Assembly (NCBI RefSeq): GCF_905115235.1
Contig: NC_051850.1
Coordinates: 7,535,841-7,599,840, forward strand
Source of the DNA: Hermetia illucens
Taxonomy: Eukaryota; Arthropoda; Insecta; Diptera; Stratiomyidae
Length of the DNA stretch: 64,000 nt
Direction of reading: 5' to 3'
The position numbers and the translations under genes were made by a program. Of the stretch, positions 47,201-54,052 are shown piece after piece. Under the pieces are notes generated by a model that ran no database searches, was not told where the DNA came from, and was given only the letters and a program-made list of their open reading frames with translations. Each line of letters begins with the position of its first letter. The first letter of the stretch is position 1.

Positions 47201-50200
47201 AAGGTTGTCTCCAAGAAGAGGAAGGAGGAAGTGAGGAGGATACAAGGCCAGAAGTGATCGTCCTTTCCAAAAAGGGGGAAGCAACTTATGCCGACATTCT
47301 TAAGCAAGTTAACTCGGACCCAGAGCTTAGGGATCTAGGAAACAGCATCAACCGAATTAGGCGGTCACAGAAGGGAGACTTAATGCTGGAGCTAAAGAAG
47401 TCGAATGATAAAACAGCGGAGAAATTCCTCGGTCAGATGGAAAAATCCCCTGGCCAGCAGGCTGAAGTAAGGGCCTGACGGCAGGAGGTAACTATCGAGT
47501 GATCAGGTTACCACGAAGGAGGATGTCCGCGCAGTACTAGAAAAGATCTTCGAGCTTAAAGGACTACAGGACTCGGCAGTCAAAGCGGGCTTATGTGGGG
47601 ACGCAGACTGCAGTTATCAGCCTGCCAGCAGAGTCAGCGTCCAAAATACTAGCGGCGGGTAGGGTGAAGATAGGCTGGATCAACTGTCGACTCAGAGAGC
47701 GAGTGGACATTAAAAGATGCTTCAAGTGCCTCGATTTTGGGCACATAACCGCAGCATACACCAGCGCCGACGATAGACCCAAGGGGTGCAGAAAGTACGG
47801 GAGAGAGGGACATATCGCCAAAGAGTGCACAGCTGACCCGAAATGCATGCTGTGCAAAGGAAAGGAGGACATCGACAACCGATATACCAATCTACAATCT
47901 CCCGATGGTAGATTGATTGATTCTAATCAATCTCAACAACTGCGAGGCGGCACAAGACTCTTCTCACAGACCATCCGAGAGAAAGGAATTGACGTTGCCA
48001 TTATTTGTGAACCCTGCCCCAACTACGGTGGTTGTATCTGGACCAGCGACCAGACCGGTAAAGCGGCGATATGGGCGTGCGGCGGGCAAGCCATTCAGGA
48101 AGTTATGCAACGTCCGGAAGCTGGTTTCGTGAGAGCAAAAATGGGCGGGATTCATGTTTACAGTTGTTACGCTCCTCCTAGCTCAACACGTGCGCAGTAC
48201 GAGGAGATGCTACATCATTTGGTGCTGGACGCAAGGAGTCATACCCTGAAAATCATAGCGGGTGAATTCAATGCCTGGGCTTGTGGGTGGAGTAGCCGAA
48301 GGACAAACGAGAGAAGGCGTATCCTGCTCGAGGCATTTGCTGAGTTGGATATTGTACTTGCCAATGTTGGGAACGCATTTGCATTCAGAGGGAGAGGCCT
48401 GGGCTCTATCGTCGGGCTCACGTACGTGAGCACCGCATTGGCAAGGGGAACTACCTGGAGTATCACCAGGCGAGAGCTTGCAAGCAAACAACCAAACTAT
48501 TGGTGAAATAGCGAACTCGCGGAGCTAAGATCGGCATGCCATCGAGCAAGAAGGCAGTTCCAGGCAGGCCTAGACCGGATACCGGTTGTTGCGCCGTTGA
48601 TGATGATGAAAAGGGATTGCTTTAGGCGACTGCTTGTGGATGCCAACATAAACCCTGGGGCATGGCCCACAGGCTGGTTATGAGAAAGTTGCAGGGACAA
48701 AGGTCGCCTCCGGTGACCTGTTCACGGCTTCTACAAAACATTGTAACCACACTCTTTCCTAACCATTCGGGTAATAGGTATCAAACGGAGGCCCAATTCG
48801 AGGTGGATGTAATACCTCGCGTTACCGAGGAGGAACTTCGGGAGGTCTGCGGAAGGAACGGCGATGGCAAGGCATCGTGTTTGGATAGCATTCCTAATGA
48901 AGCGCTGAAGCTGGCGGTGGGGACCAGAACTTATTGGTTCATAAATACCTTCGAGGTGTGCATGGCGGAAGGCGTATTTTCTCCACAAAGGAAAAGGCAA
49001 GAACTAGTGTTGTTGCAAAAAAGCGGCAAGCCACCGGCAGACCCAGCATCCTATCGGCCTATCTGTTTGTTGGAGACTAAGGGGAAGATGTTCGAACGCA
49101 TCATCTACAATAGATTGCTCCCAATCCTGGAAGAAGGGAATGGTCTTGCGGATGAATATGGGTTACGGAAAGTTCGCTCTACTGTTCTCGCGGTGGGAAG
49201 ACTGGTGGACTTGGCTCGAGAGGCAATGCTTTCTTGCTAGTACTGTGCTGTGGTGACGGTGGGTGTAAAAAATACATTCAACTCCGCCAATTGGGGCCGC
49301 ATTAAGGAATCATTGGCTAGAATTAATGCACCTGGTTACATGGCTAACCTAATCGAGAGTTACCTGTCGCACAGTGCTCTCTGGTACGGAACGGACGACG
49401 GGCCCAATGAATGATGTATTCAGCGGGGGTACCGCAAATTTCGATGTTGGGCCCTGTGCTCTGAAACGTGATATATAGCGGGGTGCTCTTGCTTCCCGTA
49501 GCAGAGGAGGCCACGTTGGTCGGTTTTGCAGAAGATTTCGCTATAGTAATCGTTGTAAAACGCTCGGAGTATGTGGAGGTTTACGTCAATAAGTCGATCA
49601 TTGCTATAAAGTCCTGGCTTGAGGGGCGGGACTGAGCCTGGCGGAGGAAAAGACGGAGGCAAGCTTCATTACAAATCGCCAGAAAAGAAATACGATCAGT
49701 CTGCGGGTTGAAAGCCATGTGATCGTCTCAAAGCCGACCATCAAATACTTGGCGTGACTCTCGATGCCAGGCTGAGTTTTAAAGGGCATATATCGTACGC
49801 CTGTGAAAAAGCTGCAAAGGCCACCACGGTCCTTCCCAGGATGATAGCGAACGTAGGTGGGCCAAAACAGTGTAGCAGGTTGCTGATAGCTGGGGTCCCG
49901 CGGTCCATATTGTTGTACGCATCGCCTGTGTGGGCGGAGGCTTTGGACGACGTACAGAACTGGAGGAAGATAAATTCTGCCTATCGTCTGATCGCGCATT
50001 TTCAGCTAGTTCGGATGATGCGGTGTTCGTAATCGCAGGGGTGGTTCTTGGTGATCTATTAGCGTGAGAGACGTGATGCCTGTATGCACGGAGGCAGGCG
50101 TTTTCGTTGCTTTGTTCGAAATCTGCTAATGTAATGAACACCAAGATCAAGTTGAAACTGTTGTTTGCTAGCGTTCTTTCTGTTACTCAAAAGTTCCAAG

Positions 50201-53200
50201 CCTTCGTGAACGCCTGTCTGCGTCATATTATCAAATTATGCTGGCCTGATACTATTAAAAAGGAAGAGTTTTATCGGTGTACAGGCCTGGCAGGCGTACG
50301 CGCTGTGATCGGAAGTGGCAGTGGATAGGACACAAAATAATAAGAGGTGACAATTGGCTCGCCCCAAGGCTACTTGACGCAAAATAGTAGAGAAGTGGGG
50401 GCGTCTCGAGAAGCCGTGGAGGAGCTGAAGTACATTTCAGGTTACCGCCAACGATGGTGCGTCTAGATGTAAATGGCAGCCCATATGTAGTGCGTACTGT
50501 TGGCGAGCTTATGGTTGTAATGTAATGATGGCTGTTTTTGAAAGTTCCCTTTAGCGGATAACTGGAGAAGAAAAAGGAAGGCACTGCTGATTTGGAAAAC
50601 AATACTGAGTTTGTCGGGGAAGGACACGGCTTTTAAGTGAATTTTCTTCAAGTTCAACATCGACCTCATGCAACACGGTCTCAGATTGAATCTGAATAAA
50701 ACTCAATTTTTGAAGACCGATCCCCATGAAATAGGCACAACCACTGTCAATGGCAGATAATGGAGAACTGGGGAGAACTAATGGACGTATCAACGAACGT
50801 CTCAAATCTAAAATTAATCGGAGTGTCATCCGTCCTATATGGTTCTGAGTGTTGGCCGACTATAAAAGACAATGACGAGCGTCCTGCGGTAATGGAGACG
50901 AAGATATTGCGTTGGAAATGAGGATATCCGCGATTGATATGGGGTTGCACCGATCATGGAAAAACTACGAGAGAGGCGTCACGCAATTCGTGCTAACGAG
51001 AATCCACTTGCCAAGATTGGTCTGAACATCGAAGTTGATGGTAAACGACCAAAAGGCCGACCGAAACAACGGTGGCTTGATACGTTGGATAGGGATTTAA
51101 AAGCTTCGCGATTGCATCCAGATCAAGGATTTGATAGAATCAATTGGCGAATCCGATCACAAAGAGCCGACTCCGTTTGTGAACGGGATAAAGGCTGAAG
51201 AAAAAGAAGAAGAAATGTGCATTACTGTAAGAGAGAGAGAAGTACTCTCCAGAAAGCCACCATTTTATTTCGCTTAGGTGCACAATGTCCGGCTTACATT
51301 GTTGCAATTTTCGCTTGAGTTGGAGAAAGCAAGCATCCTGAGGACCTTCCCTACTGTTGTTGTGGAGCTTGCGTACATTCTATAACCCGTTTTCCACGAC
51401 CAAAAGTCGAAACTCATAAATCTCTGTCCCGTTTATACGTCTTTTACGACAAGCAGAGAACACTTTGAGTTTGTTCTTAATTCCCAACTCACAGGACATC
51501 AGGGTGAAGCATTCAGAATTTGAATATAGTAAACCCTACCAGTCGCCGGACGTTTTCCAGTTCGATTTTCATCCACGGTAATATTCGGAATGCATATGCT
51601 AATGAAGGGATAGCGAACACAGTCCGTTCGTTTACTTTATTCTTCCTTGGGAGTTGCTGCTCCAGCACTAGCTTCACGTCTCGTAGGCGTTCGGAGAGCG
51701 GAGCATTCATTAGATCTCTTCAACTCGCGCATGGGTCCCTTGCAGAATTTGTAGAAGTCCCGGTCATAAATTGGGTGTGGAGGTTATAGTAGTCATAAAA
51801 GGGAGTTCCTTGGTTCCCGATGATTCCTTGCGTAGGCTGCATTTTGAGCAGGCCTGTTGACATTGCATGTTCTGATTTGAATCAGCTTAGCAACGTCCTA
51901 CTTTAATGGGTTGGGCCAACGTCCCAGATGGTGGATCTCTTCGGCCAATGAAACCAAAAACTCGAGCGTGACCGTGCATTTTGAGAGCTCAATTAAACTA
52001 GAATACACAATCGAGTCTTGTCCCAATTTCTGCGATGGTTTCGAGCCGAACACGATCCCTGACGATGGCCGGGATTGTGTTGCTGTGAGTAATGAAGCGG
52101 TACTGGTTTGCAACAAGCTGGACAGTCACGTGCGTATAATGCAGGGAAAGGTCGACAAATCTTTGGTATAACAAGGAGTGATAGGATATCGTGCTGGCCT
52201 CCGCCGTTGTTATTTCGTAGGAGGTGCGGATGATAAAGAGGTTCATCTTCTCAGCCCATCCGTTGCCTACACCAACTTGCTGAAGTGGTCGCCCCAAGAG
52301 GTGTCAAGCCGCCCCACGATTGGTGGTTTGGACGCCTACTGATGCTGTCCATTTCTGGAGCCTGATTTAGTCTCCAAGTTAAATGACTCCCACTGGTTTT
52401 CCGTACCGGACCTCAAAATTTTTCTTCTTCTCATTTTTGGTGGTGCATCGTACGCCAACTGCCAGGTGTGGTGATAGCTTTCTCAGTGAGTAATCTGCAA
52501 GACTGCACTTTCCTCAACTACCCCCTGAGACGCTGTGGTGGCCTATATCCATTCAGACTGAAGCTATCCATCCCTCCTTCCACAATCGGGTTCGGGACCG
52601 ACTACGGCCATATTTCTTGTGTTTTTTTGTATTATTTCTGGTTATTAGGAACTAAGTGCTTCTGTTATGACTACTTGGAGTCAGGGCGCGATTATGAATA
52701 AGTTTTCCGATGAATTCAATTTGACAAAGAATGGACCGCACGACTTGATCGGGATTTCTGGAGTTTTAGGTGGAAAATACCTTAAATACTACAACTCACC
52801 GTTGGAGGCATCGAATGCGGTTGATATCCCATCGGAGGTCCTTGAGGAGGCATTTGCATTCCTGGGTGAGGTCCTGAAAAGGAAATTCTCAGTCAACGCG
52901 TGAATAATTTCAACTAGAAGTCGCCTTACCCATTCCAGGATGATGTGGGGGCATGTGATGCGATTGCGGTGGTGGGACATTTTGTCCGGGCGGTCCATTC
53001 ATATGCGGTGGCCCGCCGTGATGTGGAGGTCCTTGTCCGCCGGCTGGGCCATGAGCTCCAGGAGGGGGGCCGTGTGATCCTGGTCCATGTCCACCGGGCG
53101 GACCATGTGGAGGTCCATGAGGAGCCGATGGAGGGCCATGGTGCCCTGGTGGCGGCGGTCCCTGTTGCCCTCCATGCGTCGGTGGTCCGTGTGGAACTTG

Positions 53201-53515
53201 CGAGTGGGGCCCATGGGGGCCATGAGGCACTTGACCCGGCGGACCGTGTTGTCCGAGCGGTGGACCATGTTGCCCGCCCGGCGGACCGTGTTGTTGCGGG
53301 GGTCCGTGCTGTCCTCCCGGCGGACCGTGCTGCTGCGGTGGCCCATGCTGGCCGTGAGGTGCTCCGACTGGCGGTTGATTCTGCTGCGGGCCTTGTTGAT
53401 GCGGATACGGGCTATGCGGAGATGGTGACGGGGCAGGACTTTGGGATGGCGGCCCCATTGGACTGGGCGCCTGCGGCGGAGGCATTGGACTATTCGCAGG
53501 CGACGGTGACGCCAT
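17203..53515 (-). CDS. brm: Brahma, SWI/SNF (BAP/PBAP) chromatin-remodelling ATPase
   Basis: Exons read on the minus strand are 53515-52930 (starts [15 protein letters not shown]; Pro/Gly/His/Gln-rich), 21661-18895 and 18794-17203 (stop TAA at 17203-17205). Together they give about 1,647 residues, near the known Brm length. In order I see a QLQ domain (about 21480-21540), an HSA region (20680-20330), a BRK domain (20195-20080; [13 protein letters not shown]), SNF2 ATPase motif I near 19770 (ADEMGLGKT) and DEGH near 19460. After these come helicase C motifs ([13 protein letters not shown] near 18540; [11 protein letters not shown]), an acidic/basic tail and a bromodomain (17790-17480; [14 protein letters not shown]). 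The 100 bp intron 18795-18894 joins cleanly at phase 1. Between 52929 and 21662 the donor is phase 1 but the acceptor phase 0, so a small exon is missing or an indel or rare donor is involved. All ATPase motifs are intact. It is a nuclear catalytic subunit of the BAP complexes. Confidence 0.95.
21690..22640 (-). mobile_element. Jockey-clade LINE fragment (RT) in the brm intron
   Basis: On the minus strand, broken frames encode RT motifs in order: AFVTIEHN (~22290), [10 protein letters not shown] then [19 protein letters not shown] (22237-22120), a lost YADD, and [26 protein letters not shown] (21980-21900). The thumb ends near 21740 in AAQRKFTHL. The fragment reaches to within about 30-80 bases of the brm splice acceptor at 21662. 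A Pro/Ser-rich stretch at 22275-22630 may be the EN-RT linker. Confidence 0.65.
22641..23590. other. Intronic sequence without a recognisable gene
   Basis: Some minus-strand open stretches (22710-22898, 22931-23194) sit next to the Jockey fragment and could be decayed upstream LINE sequence, but no motif identifies them. Confidence 0.3.
23591..24345 (+). mobile_element. Mariner transposase relic, mosaic
   Basis: From 23604 the plus strand reads like a mariner transposase N-terminus: [21 protein letters not shown] near 23640, [15 protein letters not shown], then [15 protein letters not shown] and [11 protein letters not shown] to 23940. It then passes through about 180 bp of unrelated sequence. 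It resumes at 24125 with [19 protein letters not shown] and jumps to the C-terminal end (FFARKPxTFYEDG near 24230). The DDE/DDD core is missing. One in-frame stop and at least two large gaps are visible. No clear terminal inverted repeats were found. Confidence 0.65.
24371..24660 (+). mobile_element. LINE fragment, RT C-terminal thumb
   Basis: Across frame breaks the plus strand gives [21 protein letters not shown], then [19 protein letters not shown] and FERRVVRSI. This is the thumb and post-RT signature of endonuclease-reverse transcriptase LINEs common in insects. Clade is not resolved. It is 5'- and 3'-truncated. Confidence 0.5.
25491..26778 (+). mobile_element. Tc1/mariner-superfamily (IS630-type) transposon with both ends
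   Basis: The element starts CAAGGTGGGGCAGAAGTAATC at 25491 and ends in the near reverse complement (GATTACTTTGCCCCACCTTG) at 26778. It is flanked on both sides by TA (25489-25490 and 26779-26780), the target duplication of this superfamily. Inside, transposase blocks in the plus orientation include [16 protein letters not shown] (26080; first catalytic Asp region altered), [20 protein letters not shown] (26330; the family usually has QQDGA) and [20 protein letters not shown] (26480). The N-terminal helix-turn-helix part (25700-25960) is poorly readable. Frame breaks and changed catalytic positions make it non-autonomous, but it could be mobilised in trans if its ends are intact. Confidence 0.85.
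26781..28900. other. Long AT-rich intronic stretch, nothing recognised
   Basis: About 2.1 kb inside the brm intron with no open frame of note, no terminal repeats and no resemblance to the LINE families elsewhere in the window. Confidence 0.4.
29180..30240. repeat. Inverted pair of an unnamed repeat family
   Basis: The left copy (about 29180-29420) and right copy (about 29980-30240) are reverse complements over a shared core: TTTGATACCCCACA, then an ATATT and A-run block, a C-rich tract (30105-30122 on the right) and a TTCAACxxAAAA block. A third, direct copy lies at about 34420-34860. They have no coding capacity. A sub-block reading TTTTTTTCAGATTTTTC occurs near 28940, 29925 and 34450. This is probably one non-autonomous family inserted several times in the brm intron. 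Confidence 0.6.
29516..29640 (+). mobile_element. Candidate mariner 5' terminus plus shared short repeat
   Basis: A TA dinucleotide at 29514-29515 is followed by TTAGGTTGTTGCACAT. This is nearly the reverse complement of the mariner 3' end at 31924 (ATTTGCAACAACCTAA followed by TA). Immediately after it, 29555-29640 contains a sequence also present inverted at 44940-45060 (core CGGGAAACCGGAAGCTGG). It could be the outer end of the same mariner copy, split by later insertions, or of a separate truncated copy. Confidence 0.4.
30225..31240 (+). mobile_element. R1-clade LINE, RT domain largely open
   Basis: The frame from 30378 is open for about 290 codons over the RT domain: [25 protein letters not shown]-type finger motifs ([13 protein letters not shown]), [31 protein letters not shown] and the catalytic [10 protein letters not shown]. 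It stops in the thumb at about 31240, where mariner sequence begins in the same frame. The region between GPGLDG and GKMLERV is damaged. It is closely related to the copy at 62600-63860. Confidence 0.85.
31241..31924 (+). mobile_element. Mariner (mellifera-type) transposase 3' half
   Basis: The sequence joins the R1 RT frame at about 31241 and reads as the mariner catalytic domain through several frame breaks: [10 protein letters not shown] (the family has GDEKW), [36 protein letters not shown] near 31540, and [13 protein letters not shown] near 31625. It ends with an FNEFINSR block and the 3' terminal repeat at 31909-31924, followed by TA. The N-terminal half is absent, and the first catalytic Asp motif is altered. 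Confidence 0.8.
32085..32175 (+). repeat. R1-type LINE 3' end with terminal hairpin
   Basis: A purine-rich run (GACACAGTAAACCGATTTTAA core) is followed by a stem-loop (GGTTCTG, TTTTAC, ACAAAGG). The same layout ends the R1 copies at 6750-6830 and, inverted, at 44155-44240. No LINE coding sequence remains here. Confidence 0.45.
32365..32580 (+). repeat. Unnamed ~210 bp repeat, copy 1
   Basis: Begins TTTAAGGGGGTCATC and ends AAACGGCATT. It aligns with 33905-34115 in the same orientation, sharing blocks ATTGxxCATTAT, ATCTC and TCTTAAAGAAAAAA-like. It has no coding potential. Confidence 0.5.
32595..33460 (-). mobile_element. RTE-clade LINE, RT and C-terminal part
   Basis: On the minus strand the RT palm end ([19 protein letters not shown], then [20 protein letters not shown] at 33440-33300) is followed by the thumb ([18 protein letters not shown] at 33171) and connection ([20 protein letters not shown]). 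Next come [20 protein letters not shown] near 32910 and the C-terminal tail ending near 32600. The frame from 33171 to 32725 is intact for 148 codons, so it is the youngest RTE copy in the window. It has a small deletion near the 3' end and no endonuclease. Confidence 0.8.
33905..34115 (+). repeat. Unnamed ~210 bp repeat, copy 2
   Basis: Begins TTAAGGGGGGTCATC and ends AAACGGCATT. It is a direct copy of 32365-32580 with clear divergence. The TTAA-containing start would fit a piggyBac-like non-autonomous element, but no matching inverted terminus was found. Confidence 0.5.
34420..34860 (+). repeat. Third copy of the unnamed repeat family of 29180-30240
   Basis: Shares the ACCCAACATGCCCATATTxxATG core, the A run, the C-rich tract and AACCCAACATAAA. 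It extends further downstream than the other copies, into CAAATTTCGTGACGATAG and GACAGACAAACAGACATTGAA. It ends about 200 bases before the phosphatase promoter. Confidence 0.5.
35058..35090 (+). promoter_or_regulatory. TATA box and initiator of the inositol monophosphatase gene
   Basis: TATATAAAAG at 35058-35067 and an arthropod initiator TCAGTC at 35085-35090 put the +1 adenine at 35087, 29 bases from the first T of the TATA box. This is textbook spacing. The 5' UTR to 35273 contains no ATG, so translation should begin at 35274. Confidence 0.75.
35274..46064 (+). CDS. Inositol monophosphatase, nested in a brm intron
   Basis: Three exons, 35274-35738, 45541-45644 and 45797-46064, are joined at GT-AG sites with matching phases (0 and 2) and give 278 residues, the usual length of the family. 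The enzyme removes phosphate from myo-inositol monophosphates in the cytosol and needs Mg2+. Its metal and catalytic motifs are intact: GEET (35480), DPIDGTTNF (35548) and the C-terminal [16 protein letters not shown] (about 45880). The ATG at 35274 ([10 protein letters not shown]) is the first ATG after the TATA/Inr transcription start. The frame is open further upstream, but that part lies before the promoter. Intron 1 is 9.8 kb and filled with LINE pieces and repeats. The gene lies on the opposite strand to brm, wholly inside its 5' intron. No damage is seen, so it should be active. Confidence 0.9.
36905..37545 (-). mobile_element. LOA-clade LINE 3' fragment (RNase H tail and 3' UTR)
   Basis: Minus-strand coding from about 37500 ([10 protein letters not shown], the RNase H C-terminal motif) through [47 protein letters not shown] and [17 protein letters not shown] to the stop near 36975. 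The 3' UTR ends in ATAATAATAA at about 36910. Sequence and end match the longer copy at 54890-57600. The frame from 37382 to 36972 is open, so this piece is fairly young. Confidence 0.8.
37560..37990. repeat. Unnamed repeat unit, copy A
   Basis: Direct copies of its two halves occur at 38830-39110 (shared CTCTGCCAGTCG, GTAGTCCACCACT, CGTGCCTTCCCAATCTTGT) and at 40196-40410 (shared GGCAATCCACGGCGCTTTCC, ATxAAGTGAACAAG). In this copy the halves are contiguous. Minus-strand translation shows a coding-like stretch but no family I recognise. Confidence 0.5.
38093..38240. repeat. Unnamed ~150 bp repeat, also at 42597-42755
   Basis: Shared blocks include GACATGTTCATCGTTTACCGAT-like, TTATACTCCC and CACATGATG. 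Same orientation in both places. It has no coding capacity. Confidence 0.45.
38830..40410. repeat. Copy B of the 37560-37990 repeat, split by insertions
   Basis: The first half is at 38830-39110 and the second at 40196-40410. About 1.1 kb separates them and includes the short LINE insertion at 39677-40117. The rest of the interval (39111-39661 and 40133-40195, the latter with a T run) holds nothing recognisable. Confidence 0.45.
39662..40132 (-). mobile_element. Short LINE 3'-end insertion with 15 bp target duplication
   Basis: TGTGTCAAGTATACA occurs exactly at 39662-39676 and again at 40118-40132, enclosing 441 bp. The insert is GC-rich compared with its surroundings. Read on the minus strand, it resembles the 3' UTR of R1-clade LINEs (GATGCGAGGC, CCGCAACTAAGGGG, GTACAGCGCAACTCCACGC). 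Duplication size and 5' truncation fit target-primed reverse transcription. Orientation is inferred from that resemblance. Confidence 0.55.
40411..41375. other. Intronic sequence, nothing recognised
   Basis: Part of phosphatase intron 1 and the brm intron. It has only short chance open frames, and no element ends were found. Confidence 0.35.
41376..42180 (+). mobile_element. Two decayed non-LTR retrotransposon pieces
   Basis: 41390-41520 reads as an RT palm block ([19 protein letters not shown], then SYLSVRW) of Jockey/CR1 type. 41600-42180, in shifted frames, resembles the EN-RT linker of another LINE ([15 protein letters not shown], [20 protein letters not shown], then ETNSLEATS). Since the linker should precede RT in one element, these are two separate insertions or a rearranged one. 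Both are heavily broken. Confidence 0.45.
42181..44150. other. Intronic sequence with one short repeat
   Basis: Contains the 42597-42755 copy of the 38093 repeat. Otherwise no supported gene, element end or RNA. The minus-strand open stretch 43685-44020 (111 codons) has no recognised motif and lacks gene context. Confidence 0.35.
44155..44910 (-). mobile_element. R1-clade LINE 3' end (C-terminal domain and 3' UTR)
   Basis: On the minus strand 44907-44480 encodes the post-RT region ([22 protein letters not shown], a one-frame shift, then [43 protein letters not shown]). The 3' UTR runs to about 44155 and ends with a purine-rich stretch and the AAGGTTTT...AAAACCTT hairpin. It is 5'-truncated. 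Coding damage is light, so this is a relatively recent copy. Confidence 0.8.
44940..45060 (-). repeat. Inverted copy of the 29540-29640 short repeat
   Basis: Shares ACAAGTCGGGAAACCGGAAG (as reverse complement) and flanking AT-rich sequence. Family unknown. Confidence 0.45.
45061..45540. other. 3' end of phosphatase intron 1
   Basis: No gene. The last 60 bases are T/C-rich and form the polypyrimidine tract of the acceptor at 45539-45540. Confidence 0.5.
46124..46129 (+). terminator. Poly(A) signal AATAAA of the phosphatase gene
   Basis: AATAAA 60 bases after the stop codon at 46062-46064. Confidence 0.65.
46270..46350 (+). repeat. Possible tRNA-derived SINE head
   Basis: TGGCTAAGTGATTAGAG near 46285 matches a Pol III A box (TRGCNNAGYNGG with one change). 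About 40 bases on, GAATTTGTATCTGC resembles a decayed B box (GGTTCGAATCC). No cloverleaf closes, so it is not a tRNA gene. It lies 140 bp beyond the phosphatase poly(A) signal. Confidence 0.35.
46351..46955. other. Intergenic part of the brm intron, nothing recognised
   Basis: No supported gene or repeat end between the SINE-like segment and the R1 LINE. Confidence 0.35.
46960..50040 (+). mobile_element. R1-clade LINE, nearly full order gag-EN-RT-thumb
   Basis: This is the most complete LINE here. ORF1 spans about 46975-47890 and ends in zinc knuckles ([14 protein letters not shown], one Cys lost; [18 protein letters not shown]). The endonuclease follows at 47900-48470 ([42 protein letters not shown]). 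RT starts near 48660 ([43 protein letters not shown]) with a stop near 49240. It continues through a damaged palm to the thumb ([13 protein letters not shown] at 49755; [14 protein letters not shown]). The knuckle-to-EN joint is shortened, with the ORFs fused in one frame, and the YADD block is unrecognisable. There are roughly eight or more coding breaks. Confidence 0.8.
50130..50480 (+). mobile_element. LINE 3' fragment, RTE/CR1-like C-terminal tail
   Basis: Reads [38 protein letters not shown], then in another frame NPQG-like and VEELKYISG. This is the C-terminal signature of the LINE group also seen inverted at 10850-11460. Broken. Confidence 0.5.
50640..51215 (+). mobile_element. RTE-clade LINE 3' end with A-rich tail
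   Basis: Plus-strand pieces [14 protein letters not shown] (50668), [15 protein letters not shown] (50840), then an open frame 50956-51198: [40 protein letters not shown] and [20 protein letters not shown]. It ends in AAGAAAAAGAAGAAGAAA at 51215. It is internally deleted upstream, and the C-terminus is well preserved. Confidence 0.8.
51500..51740 (-). mobile_element. Possible R4/Dong-like LINE fragment
   Basis: Minus-strand frame 51710-51513 contains LSAKNKV-like [21 protein letters not shown] followed by [13 protein letters not shown]. This resembles the post-RT motif of R4/Dong elements (NTFALPVLTYSFG...W...DLE). Flanking sequence continues loosely in another frame. The match is short. Confidence 0.3.
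51741..52929. other. Start of the brm 5' intron, no firm gene
   Basis: A plus-strand open frame at 52667-52903 (78 codons; ends [13 protein letters not shown]) and minus-strand frames at 51898-52297 have no recognised homology and no promoter or splice support. They lie within the brm intron. Confidence 0.3.
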
Positions 53516-54052
53516 TCTTATTTCATTATTTCACTTCGCAATCGATTAGAGAATGTTCTCGTGCACAAATGGCGGAACAATCAGAGAACAACAAAACAAG
53601 CACCGGATTTTGATTTCACTTTTTCCGGGAAACTAACAAATTCCACAATAAAAACTTTATTACAAACTGATCACCGTCCCTCGATTAATCGTTAGCGCGA
53701 CACTAATACGAGGCAAAAACACAATTTTCCGACAAAATCCACTTTTTCCAGACAACCAACAAAAGTTCGGACGCGGCGACTCTCCTCTTGTAAGATTAAT
53801 CAAAGATGGCGTTTCCATGTGAGAGAGAGTCATTCTCTCCGAGTTTTTCACGTTGGCCAACCTGAAGCCGGTAAATAATATCATTGCCATACACAACTGT
53901 CATCAAACAGCTGATGCTATGACAGCGGCGAAAATTCAATCAGCTGCTCACAAAAGTCATAATATTGACATAATTGACACAGTTCGTCAACAAAAAGGTG
54001 GTTTAGCCTCTAACAGGTCGCGGTGCATTAAATTCGAACAATTTCATCAGAT
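53516..54052. promoter_or_regulatory. Head-to-head promoter region of brm and the FAR1-like gene
   Basis: 537 bp separate the two divergent start codons. The interval has no TATA box at a suitable place for either gene. It contains a GAGAGAG block near 53821, which is a GAGA-factor type sequence. Transcription starts are not determined from sequence. This is the only non-coding DNA shared by the two 5' ends. Confidence 0.5.

Noticed and set aside
52667-52903. 78-codon open frame as a small gene
   Set aside because: No recognised motif, promoter, poly(A) signal or splice partner; it lies in an intron, and frames of this length are expected by chance.
52945-53613. 222-codon open frame on the plus strand, rich in Val, His and Arg
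   Set aside because: Antisense shadow of the GC-rich Pro/Gly/His repeat exon of brm.
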